In this document: positions 35,788 to 44,808 of the stretch, in pieces
Numbering within the stretch: position 1 is the stretch's first letter
How the letters are laid out: each line of letters begins with the position of its first letter
Assembly: GCF_040448305.1 (NCBI RefSeq)
Contig: NZ_CP148752.1
Location: 2,480,001-2,544,000 of the forward strand
Direction: 5' to 3'
DNA from: Pseudomonas fluorescens
GTDB lineage: Bacteria > Pseudomonadota > Gammaproteobacteria > Pseudomonadales > Pseudomonadaceae
Length of the DNA: 64,000 nt
Notes under the pieces: generated by a model
Told to the model about the DNA's origin: nothing
The model's input: only the letters and a program-made list of their open reading frames with translations
The model's database searches: none
Translations under genes and position numbers: made by a program

Positions 35788-37401
35788 TCACTTCACCTGT
35801 TCGATTTCGCTCGGCCGCCATTGCTTGGCAAAGAACGGTTCCGTGGGGCTATAAAGGCGCAGGATGACAAAAAAACCTTTCTTAGGATCGGTTTGAATCC
35901 AATTACCAGCGCTCACTCCACTGGGTTGTGTCGCAGCGAAATACACCGTGGTGGAGCCATCGCCACTTGCCTCGGCAGAGGGCGATGGATAGCTCTGGCT
36001 ACCGGCGCGCGGATAGCGTTGTGGCGTGTCGAGCATCGAGCGTGTTTGGTTGTCGTAGAGCGTCAGCGACCAGAAATTCGACTCCGGAATCCCCTTGGGC
36101 AGCGATACTTTGTAGGTCTTGGCGCCGTCGAAGTAATCCTTGTCGGCATCGACCGTAGCGAAAAGGTATTGCGAGCCGATCCCTGGCACACGCATGGCCA
36201 TAGCAGGTGTGATGCCGGTCACGCCATAGAAGTACCAACGGCGGGCGTCCATTTGGCGATAGCCTGTGGGTGGGAAGGGCTTGGCACCCTCGCGCGTAAT
36301 CATTGGAATCGGCGTTTCGAATTGATAGCCGGAAACGAAAAGCGGGTTAAACCAAGTCGAGTTGGGGTAGTAGTACCAACTGGCATCACGCGGCTTCATG
36401 AACAGGCTGCGTGAGATGGCATTGGCAGTGGTGACTGCTTCGGTGAGGATTTTTTTCATCCGTGCATCGGGTGTAAAAGGCTTGCCCTTGATGATGCCGA
36501 TGGCGGCGATCGGCCCCATCAACTCCGGGTCGAGGGAGCTGGCCGGTTCCTGCTGGACGACCTCGTTGAGCAATTCGAAATAGCTGAAATCGTTTGGCGC
36601 AATGGTGTTCATCGCCATGCCGCTTGCTTCATGAAACACCGCTGGCGTCGACGGACTGATCCGCGCAAACGGCGCTTTTCCCGATAGAAATTCGGCGATG
36701 GCGGTGCCAGCGCCGCCCGGCTCGTAGGCATAGATCTTCGTGGCTTTGCGAATACCGTCAGCCACCGGCTTCGGGTCATTGTGGTCAGCTAGAAATGAAC
36801 GGGCGAACCACATCACATGGTTGGTGGGCGAATGGGCAATGGTGAACCCACCTTCGGGAAGGGGGCCGTTGTAGCCCGGCGGCACGATCAGGTACTTGCC
36901 ACCCTCGCCACGATCGGGTCCAGGCAAGCCAATATCGACAATCCAACCGAACCAGTAGTCCTGGATCGCGCCGAGTATTCCCGGTGCCGTCTCCAGCACC
37001 ATGGGGCCCTTTGTCAGATCGAGCGCACCCACTGCGTAGATCGTGTCGGCATTGGTGGTCAAAAAAAGTGACTTGGAATCCATCAACTCGGAGAAGATGA
37101 TGGCTTCATTGTCTTTCACCCCGACACTCTGCAACCCCTTGCGGATCGCGTGGAGACTTACACCCTGATAGGTGTCCGCGAAAGCGCGCTGCGCGTAGGT
37201 GAAGTCAAGGTTGTCGTAGGCCTTGTCGAGTGTGGCCTGGTCCGGTGCGCCGTCCTTGAAGTCAAGCGCGCCGATACGCGTTTCGACCCTGTCAGGCGTT
37301 GAGATCGATGCTCGCGTTTGCTCGGACACTTGCTCCACTGCCGATATGGGTGTCACCAGCGCCACCCACAATCCGAAGCTTGCGTAACATGACTTGTTCA
37401 A
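35788..37401 (-). CDS. DUF1254/DUF1214 protein, second of tandem pair
   Basis: Secreted protein of about 537 aa with an N-terminal DUF1254 domain (about 50-190) and a C-terminal DUF1214 domain (about 400-520, FWSLTLYDNQTRSMLDTPQ). The preferred start is the TTG at 37401, because AAAAGGAGC lies 7 bp upstream and the frame then begins with a signal peptide (NKSCYASFGLWVALVTPISA); an ATG at 37425 would place the ribosome binding site inside the gene. It lies 39 bp after its paralogue and shares long blocks with it (SRIGALDFKDGAP type, SYFELLNE, RYPRAGSQSYPSP). The biochemical role of the family is unknown. Confidence 0.85.
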   Translation of the reverse strand: MNKSCYASFGLWVALVTPISAVEQVSEQTRASISTPDRVETRIGALDFKDGAPDQATLDKAYDNLDFTYAQRAFADTYQGVSLHAIRKGLQSVGVKDNEAIIFSELMDSKSLFLTTNADTIYAVGALDLTKGPMVLETAPGILGAIQDYWFGWIVDIGLPGPDRGEGGKYLIVPPGYNGPLPEGGFTIAHSPTNHVMWFARSFLADHNDPKPVADGIRKATKIYAYEPGGAGTAIAEFLSGKAPFARISPSTPAVFHEASGMAMNTIAPNDFSYFELLNEVVQQEPASSLDPELMGPIAAIGIIKGKPFTPDARMKKILTEAVTTANAISRSLFMKPRDASWYYYPNSTWFNPLFVSGYQFETPIPMITREGAKPFPPTGYRQMDARRWYFYGVTGITPAMAMRVPGIGSQYLFATVDADKDYFDGAKTYKVSLPKGIPESNFWSLTLYDNQTRSMLDTPQRYPRAGSQSYPSPSAEASGDGSTTVYFAATQPSGVSAGNWIQTDPKKGFFVILRLYSPTEPFFAKQWRPSEIEQVK

Positions 37402-37440
37402 TGCTTTGCTCCTTTTAAGGTGCAATTAAATGTCGTTGAA

Positions 37441-39090
37441 CTACTTCACTAATTCTATTTCGCTCGGACGCCAGGCCTTGGTAAAGAACGGTTCAAGCGG
37501 ACTGTAGAGACGCAGCATCACGCTCCACCCCTTGCCGGCAGTGGTCTGAATCCAGTTACCACTGTTGACCCCTTCAGGCAGCGAGGGACTGAAGTAAACC
37601 GTCGTGGAACCATCTGTATTCGGTTGGGCGGCAGGCGTCGGATAGCTCTGGCTGCCTGCTCTCGGGTAGCGTTGCGGAGTATCGAGCATCGAGCGCGACT
37701 GGTTGTCGTAAACGGTCAGGGACCAAAACTTCTCGGCGGGGATATTGGGTGGTAGCGTCACTTTGTAGGTCTTGCCGCCGTCGAAGTATTCGCCATTGGA
37801 GTCCACGAAAGCGCCAATGTACTGCGAACCAATGGCGGTCAATCGCATCATCATTGCCGGGGTGATGTAGGTGGCATAGAAGAAGAATGCCGTGCGCGCG
37901 TTGAGCGTCCGGGCACCGGTGGGAGGGTAAGGCGTGATGGCGCCTTCGGCGCTGACCTGTGGTGGCGGAGTCTCGAAGTTGTACCCACCGACCCACAGCA
38001 TCATCGACCAGGCGGAGTCGGAATAATAAGCGAACCTCTCGGCTGGTCGTGGTCGCCAATTGAGAGTTCGGGCCGACGCCGTTCCGATGGCCGCCGCCTC
38101 CGTCAGGATTTGCTTCATTCGCGTATCTGGCTCGAACGGCTTGCCTTTCACAATGCCGATTGCCGCTAGCGACCCCATGATTTCTGGATTGAGGGCCTCT
38201 GCCGGCTCCTTCTGCACCAGGTCATTGATCAGCTCGAAATAGCTGAAATCGTTGGGCGGCACCGTGTTTATAATCTTGCCGCTACCTTCAGTGAACGTCA
38301 CCGGCTCTACGGGGCGCAGAAAGGCCCAATCCAGTTTGTGGTCCGGCGTGTGCGCCAACGTCGCCTTCCCCTGCAGCGCAGAACCGATGCTAGTGCCGTA
38401 TCCGCCGGGTAGGTAGGGATAGACCTTGAGCGTATTCTTGATCCGCGCGACCACCGGTTTCGGATCGTTCTTCTCTAGAAAGGAGCGCCCAAGTAGGGTG
38501 GCACGAGTCGTAGACAGTTTCTGAACGAAGTAGCCACTTTCTGGCAATTCCCCCGTGTAGCCAGGCGGCACAAATAGATACTTGCCCCCCGCCCCCCGGT
38601 CCGGACCCGGCAGACCGAAGTCGGTTACCCACCGGAACCACATGTCGTCGACAACACCGAGTGCCAGTGGTGGCGTCTCAATCACGATGGGGCCCTTGGA
38701 GGCGTCCAAATTGACGAAGAAATAGATAGTGTCCGCATTAGCGGTCAGAAAACGGGATTTGGCATCCATCAACTCTGAGAAGATCAGGGCGGTGTTGTTC
38801 GGTACCCCAGCCGCCTCAATACCTTTGAAGATCGATGCCACCGAAGCGCCCTGGTAGGCGTTCATGAATGCTTCGACGCCGTGCATCAGATCGAGGTAAT
38901 CATAGACCTTCGCCACGGTCTCAGTGCTCGGCGCACCGTCCTTATACTCCAACGTACCAATTCGTGATTCGACTTTGTCAGGCGTGGCGATTGAGGGTGG
39001 TATCTGTGCGAGGGCGTATGACTGAAGAGTCCCGAACAGTGCAACGCTCAGCACAATTTGGTTGAGGAGATGCTTCATGTCAGAGTTCAT
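37441..39090 (-). CDS. DUF1254/DUF1214 protein, first of tandem pair
   Basis: Secreted protein of 549 aa from the ATG at 39090 (MNSDMKHLLNQIVLSVALFG), with AGAGGA about 8 bp upstream and a signal peptide ending near ALAQ. DUF1254 (about 55-200; DYLDLMHGVEAFMNAYQG) and DUF1214 (about 410-530; FWSLTVYDNQSRSMLDTPQ) are both present. It is a close paralogue of the next gene, arising from tandem duplication. The pair is probably one operon. Function is not known. Confidence 0.87.
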   Translation of the reverse strand: MNSDMKHLLNQIVLSVALFGTLQSYALAQIPPSIATPDKVESRIGTLEYKDGAPSTETVAKVYDYLDLMHGVEAFMNAYQGASVASIFKGIEAAGVPNNTALIFSELMDAKSRFLTANADTIYFFVNLDASKGPIVIETPPLALGVVDDMWFRWVTDFGLPGPDRGAGGKYLFVPPGYTGELPESGYFVQKLSTTRATLLGRSFLEKNDPKPVVARIKNTLKVYPYLPGGYGTSIGSALQGKATLAHTPDHKLDWAFLRPVEPVTFTEGSGKIINTVPPNDFSYFELINDLVQKEPAEALNPEIMGSLAAIGIVKGKPFEPDTRMKQILTEAAAIGTASARTLNWRPRPAERFAYYSDSAWSMMLWVGGYNFETPPPQVSAEGAITPYPPTGARTLNARTAFFFYATYITPAMMMRLTAIGSQYIGAFVDSNGEYFDGGKTYKVTLPPNIPAEKFWSLTVYDNQSRSMLDTPQRYPRAGSQSYPTPAAQPNTDGSTTVYFSPSLPEGVNSGNWIQTTAGKGWSVMLRLYSPLEPFFTKAWRPSEIELVK

Positions 39091-39526
39091 GGGGAATCCT
39101 CTGAGAGGATAAGGCGAAGGCAGCGGATTTCGACAGCAATGCATTGACAATGAACTGGATTTTCCGCCCTCTGTAGTTTAGTAGGCTGCTCCCTCAATGC
39201 CGGAAAGAAAATATAAGTTTTCAGAAGATACGATCGTCTGAATTGGCCTAATGAGACTCGGGTTGGCCATCTGCTGCCTTCGGCTGAAAGTCTGCTATTG
39301 GCCGATCGCGGCCCGTCGCGAAGGGCCGCAACCGGCCAATATCCCCCCCCGATACCGGCCGTTTTAGACTTGTCGAGCAAACCTTTGGCAATGTATGAGT
39401 GCCCTGCACCGGGCAATCCAACTCTTAAAGGAACCTGCCAACAGCGCGATACCTCAAATTCGCAAAACCCTCAATGCAACCGTTCGATGGCAGAATCTCC
39501 TCAACTTGATCGTTTTGGAGAACACC
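39091..39526. other. Divergent intergenic region with hairpin repeat
   Basis: No gene is supported. At about 39294-39347 lies a palindromic repeat: TTGGCCGATCGCGGCCC, GTCGCGAA, then GGGCCGCAACCGGCCAA. It resembles the other GGCCGATTGCTGCC-type hairpins in this island. The region must hold promoters for the divergent DUF1254 pair and ABC exporter. Confidence 0.55.
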
Positions 39527-41386
39527 ATGCTTCGTGCGTTTGAACGAAGGCTCGACCCTTTTCCTCCTGACGAGGTACCTCCGCCACCCGCCGGCCTGGC
39601 TCGCTTCCTGTGGGCCTGTACGCGGGGCGCCCGCGGTTACATCCTTGCGCTGGCGCTGCTCAGTGCCGCTGTGTCGATTTACGAAGCCTGGCTGTTTTCC
39701 TTCCTCGGGCAGGTCGTAGACCTGCTCTCGACCTGGCAGGCAGGCGGTGAAGCGGCTAAGCAGGAAAGTCGCGTGTTGTGGGGCATGGGCATCGTCATGG
39801 TGGCCAGTGTCGGGCTGGTGGCGTTGCGCACCATGGTGCAGCACCAGATATTGGCGATTAACTTGCCGTTGCGGCTGCGCTGGGACTTCCATCGCTTGAT
39901 GCTGCGGCAGAGCCTTTCGTTTTTTTCCGATGAGTTTTCCGGCCGGGTCACTACCAAGGTGATGCAGACGGCGCTAGCCGTGCGCGACGTGCTGTTCACC
40001 CTTATCGAGATCGCCCCCGGGATCGGGGTGTATTTCATTGCGATCATCGCACTGGCCGGCGGCTTCGCCCTGAAACTGATGCTGCCCTTCGTTGCCTGGG
40101 TCGTGTTGTTCGGGCTGGCCATGCTGTACTTCGTGCCTCGCCTGGGGAAAGTCGGGCAGGAACAGGCCAATGCGCGGTCGATGATGACTGGGCGTATCTC
40201 AGACGCCTACACCAACATCACGACGGTGAAGCTGTTCTCCCACTCCAATCGTGAAGCGCACTTCGCGCGTGCAGCAATGGAGGATTTCAAGCAAACCGGA
40301 TTTCGCCAGATGCGCCTGGTCAGCCAGTTCGAGATCGTCAACCAGGCGTTGGTGGTGGCGTTGATCATGGCAGCCGGTGGCTATGCTCTGTGGCTATGGC
40401 ACCAGGGTGAGGTCGGCGCAGGTGCCGTGGCGGCAATCACCGCCATGGCGTTGCGTATCAATGGCATGTCGCACTGGATCATGTGGCAAATGACCTCGCT
40501 GTTCGAGAGCATCGGCACCGTGCAGGATGGCATGGCAACCTTTACCCGTGGCCCAAAGGTGAAGGATGCGCCGGGTGCGGGCGTGCTGGTGACCTCCGGT
40601 GGCGCGGTAACCTTCGATAAGGTGAGCTTCAACTACAACGGCGAACGTCAGGTGCTCGATGGCCTGAGCCTGAGCATCCGCCCGGGCGAAAAAATCGGCC
40701 TGGTTGGCCGCTCCGGCGCCGGCAAATCCACGCTTATCAACTTGCTTCTGCGCTTCTATGACGTTGACAGCGGGGAGATTCGCATCGATGGCCAAAACAT
40801 CGCACACGTGACGCAAGATAGCTTGCGCAGCTCCATCGGCATGGTCACGCAGGATACCTCCCTGTTGCACCGTTCCATTCGCGACAACATCGCCTACGGC
40901 CGTCCCGATGCGACCGACGCGCAAATCCGCAACGCCGCGGCCAATGCCCAGGCCGATGAGTTCATCAGCCAACTGAGCGACCGGCAAGGCAATACCGGCT
41001 ACGACACTCTCGTGGGTGAGCGCGGCATCAAGCTGTCGGGCGGCCAGCGCCAACGCGTCGCGATTGCCCGTGTGATGCTCAAGAACGCCCCGATCCTGCT
41101 GCTTGACGAGGCCACCAGCGCGCTGGACTCGGAAGTCGAAGTCGCCATTCAGGAAAGCCTCGATGAAATGATGCAGGGCAAGACCGTGATCGCGATCGCC
41201 CATAGGCTGTCCACGATTGCGGCCATGGACCGGCTCATCGTCATGGATGACGGACGCATCATCGAACAAGGCACTCACACCGAATTGCTTGGGAAGAACG
41301 GCGTCTATGCGCGGCTGTGGCAGCATCAAAGCGGCGGGTTCCTGGGTGAGGATATGGGAGTAGTCGAGGCTATGGATCAGGTGTGA
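39527..41386 (+). CDS. ABC exporter, fused membrane and ATPase domains
   Basis: Half-size ABC exporter of 619 aa from ATG 39527 (MLRAFERRLDPFPPDEV), with TTGGAG about 6 bp upstream. Six membrane helices occupy about residues 35-330. The ATPase has Walker A GRSGAGKST near 395, the signature LSGGQRQRVAIARVM near 503 and Walker B ILLLDEATSALD near 523. It resembles MsbA/multidrug-type homodimeric exporters; the substrate is unknown. It is divergent from the DUF1254 pair and inside the repeat-bounded island. The frame is open to 39395 but lacks protein-like character there. Confidence 0.9.
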   Translation: MLRAFERRLDPFPPDEVPPPPAGLARFLWACTRGARGYILALALLSAAVSIYEAWLFSFLGQVVDLLSTWQAGGEAAKQESRVLWGMGIVMVASVGLVALRTMVQHQILAINLPLRLRWDFHRLMLRQSLSFFSDEFSGRVTTKVMQTALAVRDVLFTLIEIAPGIGVYFIAIIALAGGFALKLMLPFVAWVVLFGLAMLYFVPRLGKVGQEQANARSMMTGRISDAYTNITTVKLFSHSNREAHFARAAMEDFKQTGFRQMRLVSQFEIVNQALVVALIMAAGGYALWLWHQGEVGAGAVAAITAMALRINGMSHWIMWQMTSLFESIGTVQDGMATFTRGPKVKDAPGAGVLVTSGGAVTFDKVSFNYNGERQVLDGLSLSIRPGEKIGLVGRSGAGKSTLINLLLRFYDVDSGEIRIDGQNIAHVTQDSLRSSIGMVTQDTSLLHRSIRDNIAYGRPDATDAQIRNAAANAQADEFISQLSDRQGNTGYDTLVGERGIKLSGGQRQRVAIARVMLKNAPILLLDEATSALDSEVEVAIQESLDEMMQGKTVIAIAHRLSTIAAMDRLIVMDDGRIIEQGTHTELLGKNGVYARLWQHQSGGFLGEDMGVVEAMDQV

Positions 41387-41440
41387 GCGTGAAGGGGAGG
41401 GGCACGGCCATTGCCACTTGGCAAGGGCTGCTCTCGACCG

Positions 41441-41600
41441 AGGCTGTGTAAAAAATGTTTTAGAACACGTTTGATCGTCGGGGCTGGAACAAAAATTGCG
41501 CTCCTACGCAAATTTCTGGTCTGCTGATTACACAAGCACCAGCAGATTTTACGTAGCAACGCAGACTTCAAAACGGCGCATGCGTTTTTACACACTCTGG
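41441..41600. mobile_element. MITE-like element with imperfect terminal inverted repeats
   Basis: AGGCTGTGTAAAAAATG (from 41441) and GCGTTTTTACACACTCTG (41582-41599) are imperfect inverted repeats around 125 bp without a gene. The interior includes a further imperfect palindrome (CTACGCAAATTTCTGGT / ACCAGCAGATTTTACGTAG type). Such a short non-coding element with IS-like ends fits a miniature inverted-repeat element or an IS relic. Confidence 0.5.
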
Positions 41601-41608
41601 ACCCATAG

Positions 41609-41675
41609 CTGCCGGTCGGAAAATGGCCGATTGCTGCCTGTCGTGAAGGATTGCAATCGACCAAAAACAGACGCT
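41609..41675. repeat. Hairpin repeat (GGCCGATTGCTGCC type)
   Basis: GGCCGATTGCTGCCTGTCG, then TGAAGGATTGCAATCGACC forms an imperfect hairpin. It is related to the palindromes at about 39294 and 43669. It lies in the short gap between the converging exporter and MFS genes. Confidence 0.5.
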
Positions 41676-41692
41676 CACTTGCCTCAAAACAA

Positions 41693-42958
41693 TCAGTTGC
41701 ACCTATCCTGCCCTGACAGATAATCCTTCTCTGGTATAGGTGTAGAGGGAACGTAATCGTCTTTTGCTAAGCCAGTCGCAAGCAGTAGGCCAATCAAAGA
41801 TACCAGTCCTGACGCTATCCAAGTCCAATGCCATCCACCAGCCCAACCGGCCAACTTGGCCAGCAGTGGGGGCATTACAAACATGCCCATTGATGAAATT
41901 TGCTGCACCCAACCCACAGCTGTCGACACTGTTCGTTCGTTGGGCGCAACGCTCACGGCGATCATGAATAGCGTTCCCGGGATTACGCCGCCAACGGCTG
42001 AAAAAATCAGTACGGCGCCATAACGCACGACAGGCATGCCTTGAGTGAACTGGCCAAAAGCGAACAGCGTCATGATTGCCATGCAACTGTATCCGACCAA
42101 TAACAGCCGCCTGGCACTGATACCCCGATGCAGCAACAAAGCTGCCGAGGCACTTCCGCTGATATTGATGAACGCGGCCAGCGCCGTCAGCGCGCCTGCC
42201 TTCGGCCCCGACAAGCCGGTATCGGCATAGATAGACGGCAGAAAACCGATGACGGCAATCCACTGCCCCGAGTACATGGCAAAGGCGATACCCACACGCC
42301 AAGGGCCGCACGCCTTCAGTACTGTCCATAGTCGATGGGCCCAGGCTTCACTGGGTGCTGTAATCCACCGCGCAGAGGTGCTCTCTGGTGGCCGTCGCTG
42401 TCGATCGGATGGCACGGCTCGCACAAGCCAGATAATCATTGCAGCCGAACATATGGCCGGAACGCCCCAGCACCCTTGCCATCCCATTGCTGCTATCAAT
42501 GTGGGGCCGGCGACAAAAACCATGGACGTACCCATCGCTACGTAACATCCCCACAACCCCAGATGTAAAGCCAGGCGCTCGCGAGAAACCAGTTGTCGTA
42601 TCAATCCAGGCGTCGACAATGTTGTGAGTAAGAAGCCTAAGCCTTCCAAGGCTCGAAGCATCAGCAGCTCATCAGGCTGCCGCGCCCCCATACCAACGAC
42701 ACTGGCGAGGCACAGGATAGTCTGACCGCTAATGATACTTCTGCGAAGCCCCAGGCCATCGCTGAATACACCAATCATAACGCCGGCAAGCATGCCCGCC
42801 AGTTGCATGAGTGATAGGAGGAACCCTGCCTGTACCATCGTCAGGTTCAACGAGACTTGGAGAGCGGGAATGGCCGGGGACACCTTGCCCAAGTGCAGGG
42901 CAGCGACCACGCCCGACAGGATGACGATGCCGGCCGGCGAAAAACTGATTTTCTGCAT
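41693..42958 (-). CDS. MFS transporter (CynX/NimT-like)
   Basis: Twelve-helix permease of 421 aa from the ATG at 42958 (MQKISFSPAGIVILSGVVAA), with GGAG about 8 bp upstream. The A-motif region reads GVFSDGLGLRRSII near residue 60. The sequence resembles the cyanate/aminoacid-analogue exporter branch. It is divergent from an Lrp-type regulator, an arrangement common for amino-acid exporters (inference). It is complete, unlike the MFS fragment near 9 kb. Confidence 0.87.
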   Translation of the reverse strand: MQKISFSPAGIVILSGVVAALHLGKVSPAIPALQVSLNLTMVQAGFLLSLMQLAGMLAGVMIGVFSDGLGLRRSIISGQTILCLASVVGMGARQPDELLMLRALEGLGFLLTTLSTPGLIRQLVSRERLALHLGLWGCYVAMGTSMVFVAGPTLIAAMGWQGCWGVPAICSAAMIIWLVRAVPSDRQRRPPESTSARWITAPSEAWAHRLWTVLKACGPWRVGIAFAMYSGQWIAVIGFLPSIYADTGLSGPKAGALTALAAFINISGSASAALLLHRGISARRLLLVGYSCMAIMTLFAFGQFTQGMPVVRYGAVLIFSAVGGVIPGTLFMIAVSVAPNERTVSTAVGWVQQISSMGMFVMPPLLAKLAGWAGGWHWTWIASGLVSLIGLLLATGLAKDDYVPSTPIPEKDYLSGQDRCN

Positions 42959-43138
42959 GATATCTCCACCGCGACAGCGCGCCCGAACGTAGGCGCGGAG
43001 CACTTTGAGGTTTGCGTTTGGGCGCAAGAGTGACGAACAAACTGAGTGACTAGTTTGCCGGCTGAAGCAGAAATTGTTTGATCAGTATTCCGCGGTGGTG
43101 CACTACTATGAAATCCTGAATTCACAAGTAGGCTTAAA

Positions 43139-43609
43139 ATGGAACAATCCATTCAGCTCGATAATCTGGATCGACGTATTCTTCGTACCTTACAGGCCGA
43201 TGCCAGCCTCAATGGCACTGCGCTGGCTGAAGCGGTGTCCAGTTCGCCAGCCTCCTGTTGGCGAAGAGTCCGGGCATTGGAAGAAGCACGCATCCTGGGG
43301 GCTACCGTTCGCTTGATTGACAGGCGGGCAGTCAATCGCGATGTTGACGTGATCTGCTCGCTGCGGCTCAAGTCCCACGGCGAGCACGATGCCGAAGCCT
43401 TCGAACGTTTCGTCGCAGACCAGGAGAACATTCTCGAGTGCTATACCGTATCGGGCGAATGGGATTATCTGCTTCGGATCGTTGCAGCTGATATTCGAGA
43501 TTATGAGCAATTCTTGATGCGCACCCTGTTGCGACATTCATCTGTCGCGAATGCCAGCTCACAGTTCGCGCTATCGCGGGTGAAGTACACCACTAGTGTG
43601 CCGGTCTGA
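43139..43609 (+). CDS. Lrp/AsnC-family transcriptional regulator
   Basis: A 156-aa regulator: N-terminal helix-turn-helix (LDRRILRTLQADASLNGTAL, then SSSPASCWRRVRALEEARIL, residues about 7-55) and a C-terminal RAM ligand-binding domain (about 65-140; VISGEWDYLL-like CYTVSGEWDYLLRIVA). It lies 180 bp from the divergent MFS gene, which it probably controls. Lrp family members typically respond to amino acids; the ligand here is not known. Confidence 0.92.
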   Translation: MEQSIQLDNLDRRILRTLQADASLNGTALAEAVSSSPASCWRRVRALEEARILGATVRLIDRRAVNRDVDVICSLRLKSHGEHDAEAFERFVADQENILECYTVSGEWDYLLRIVAADIRDYEQFLMRTLLRHSSVANASSQFALSRVKYTTSVPV

Positions 43610-43668
43610 ACCAGATCTCCGTAGCGTTTAAACGGCCGCTTGCATTACCGACGCCAGAGTCCGCTCCT

Positions 43669-43793
43669 GGCCGTTCTCTGCCGATCATGGTTACAAAGCG
43701 TGCTGGTCAAATCCGATGTAATCGGTGCTCAGAACGAATGCAAATGACTGGTCAGGTCGAATGCAAGCGGGTGGTCAAGTAGAGTGCAATTTC
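43669..43793. repeat. Right inverted repeat of the accessory island (IS-end-like)
   Basis: GGCCGTTCTCTGCCGATCAT, TGGTCAAATCCGATGTAATC, then two units of the type CGAATGCAAATGACTGGTCA and GTGCAATT. It matches the reverse complement of 35570-35672, with one extra internal unit of about 27 bp. The two ends face outward and enclose 8 kb, as in a decayed composite element. Confidence 0.65.
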
Positions 43794-43875
43794 GCATCCT
43801 TTATCAACTTTTATGTCATAACCCACATCAAGGTAAGACTTGACCTTGTTCTGCAGCAGGCATGTTGATACCCCT

Positions 43876-44580
43876 TCATCGCCTGGCCACATCCGAAAAG
43901 TAAAACTTGTCCAGGGTATGCCGCGACTCGGTGTACTCGAACTGCCGGCCGTCCTGCAAAAAGGTCTGGTTGCTGACCACAATCACATGGCTCTGCCCCT
44001 CAAGATCAAGGTGCTGCTGGTCGTCCTTGCCTCGCGGTACGGCTTCGATGGTGCGCTGGGCGTAGCTGATTTGCAGTTGCAGCGTCTGTTCGATGAAGGC
44101 ATAGATCGAATGCTCGGCAATCTCGCAATTCAGCCCCGGAATAAGATCGGCGACGAAGTGGTTGATGTCGAGGATGACCCGTTTGCCATCGATTCGACGC
44201 ACGCGTTTGATCCGCGTGATCAGGCTACCTTCTTCGGCTTTCAGGTGTTCACGCAAGGCACCTTGCAGGGGGAACTGCTCGAACGCCACCACCTCGGTGC
44301 TGACATCATTGCCCAGCCTTGGGTGGGTTTCCTGGAAACTGACGATACCGCCGAGCTGGAATTCGATCGGATTGGGCGACAGCACGAAGGTGCCTTTACC
44401 GTGAATTTTTTGCGCGAAACCGCGTTCCTGAAGCAGTTCTATGGCTTGGCGCACAGTACCGCGACTGGCCCGGTAACTCTCCATCAATTCGGTTTCGGAA
44501 GGCAGTCGGGCGCCGCGTTCCAGCCGTTCGGTGGTGATGCTGGTAAGCAGATCGCTGTAGATCTGGCTGTATTTGCTCAT
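43876..44580 (-). CDS. treR: Trehalose operon repressor TreR (GntR/HutC family)
   Basis: A 234-aa regulator: N-terminal GntR winged helix (RLPSETELMESYRASRGTVRQAIELL, residues about 25-50) and a C-terminal UTRA effector domain (about 80-225; EGSLITRIKRVRRIDGKRVI). It is divergent from treB, with a double palindromic operator between them. Trehalose-6-phosphate is the usual effector of TreR proteins (family knowledge). Confidence 0.92.
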   Translation of the reverse strand: MSKYSQIYSDLLTSITTERLERGARLPSETELMESYRASRGTVRQAIELLQERGFAQKIHGKGTFVLSPNPIEFQLGGIVSFQETHPRLGNDVSTEVVAFEQFPLQGALREHLKAEEGSLITRIKRVRRIDGKRVILDINHFVADLIPGLNCEIAEHSIYAFIEQTLQLQISYAQRTIEAVPRGKDDQQHLDLEGQSHVIVVSNQTFLQDGRQFEYTESRHTLDKFYFSDVARR

Positions 44581-44712
44581 GGGAATGGCTGCGTTGTGCT
44601 CAAGGGAGGAACCTTAGGGAACGCGTGAGGGTTTGTCTATTGCACAAATGGCGGGGCGGTCGTGGCTGTCACAAATATCGCCGCTGGGCGGGCCATCGAT
44701 AAATAAATTCCA

Positions 44713-44754
44713 ACTCGTCTGTACGAGTTATTGCTTTAACTCGTACAGACGAGT
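44713..44754. promoter_or_regulatory. Double TreR operator (17-bp perfect inverted repeat)
   Basis: ACTCGTCTGTACGAGTT (44713-44729) and its exact reverse complement AACTCGTACAGACGAGT (44738-44754) are separated by 8 bp. Each arm is itself palindromic (CTCGT-CTGT-ACGAG) and carries GTCTGTAC, close to the GntR-family core GTNTANAC. Two TreR dimers could bind. It ends 54 bp before the treB start. The whole repeat could also fold in RNA, with ATTTTT after it. Confidence 0.82.
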
Positions 44755-44808
44755 ATTTTTCGCTTCGGCATGCTGCCAAACAACAAAAAACACAGTGGAT
44801 GAAAAAGC

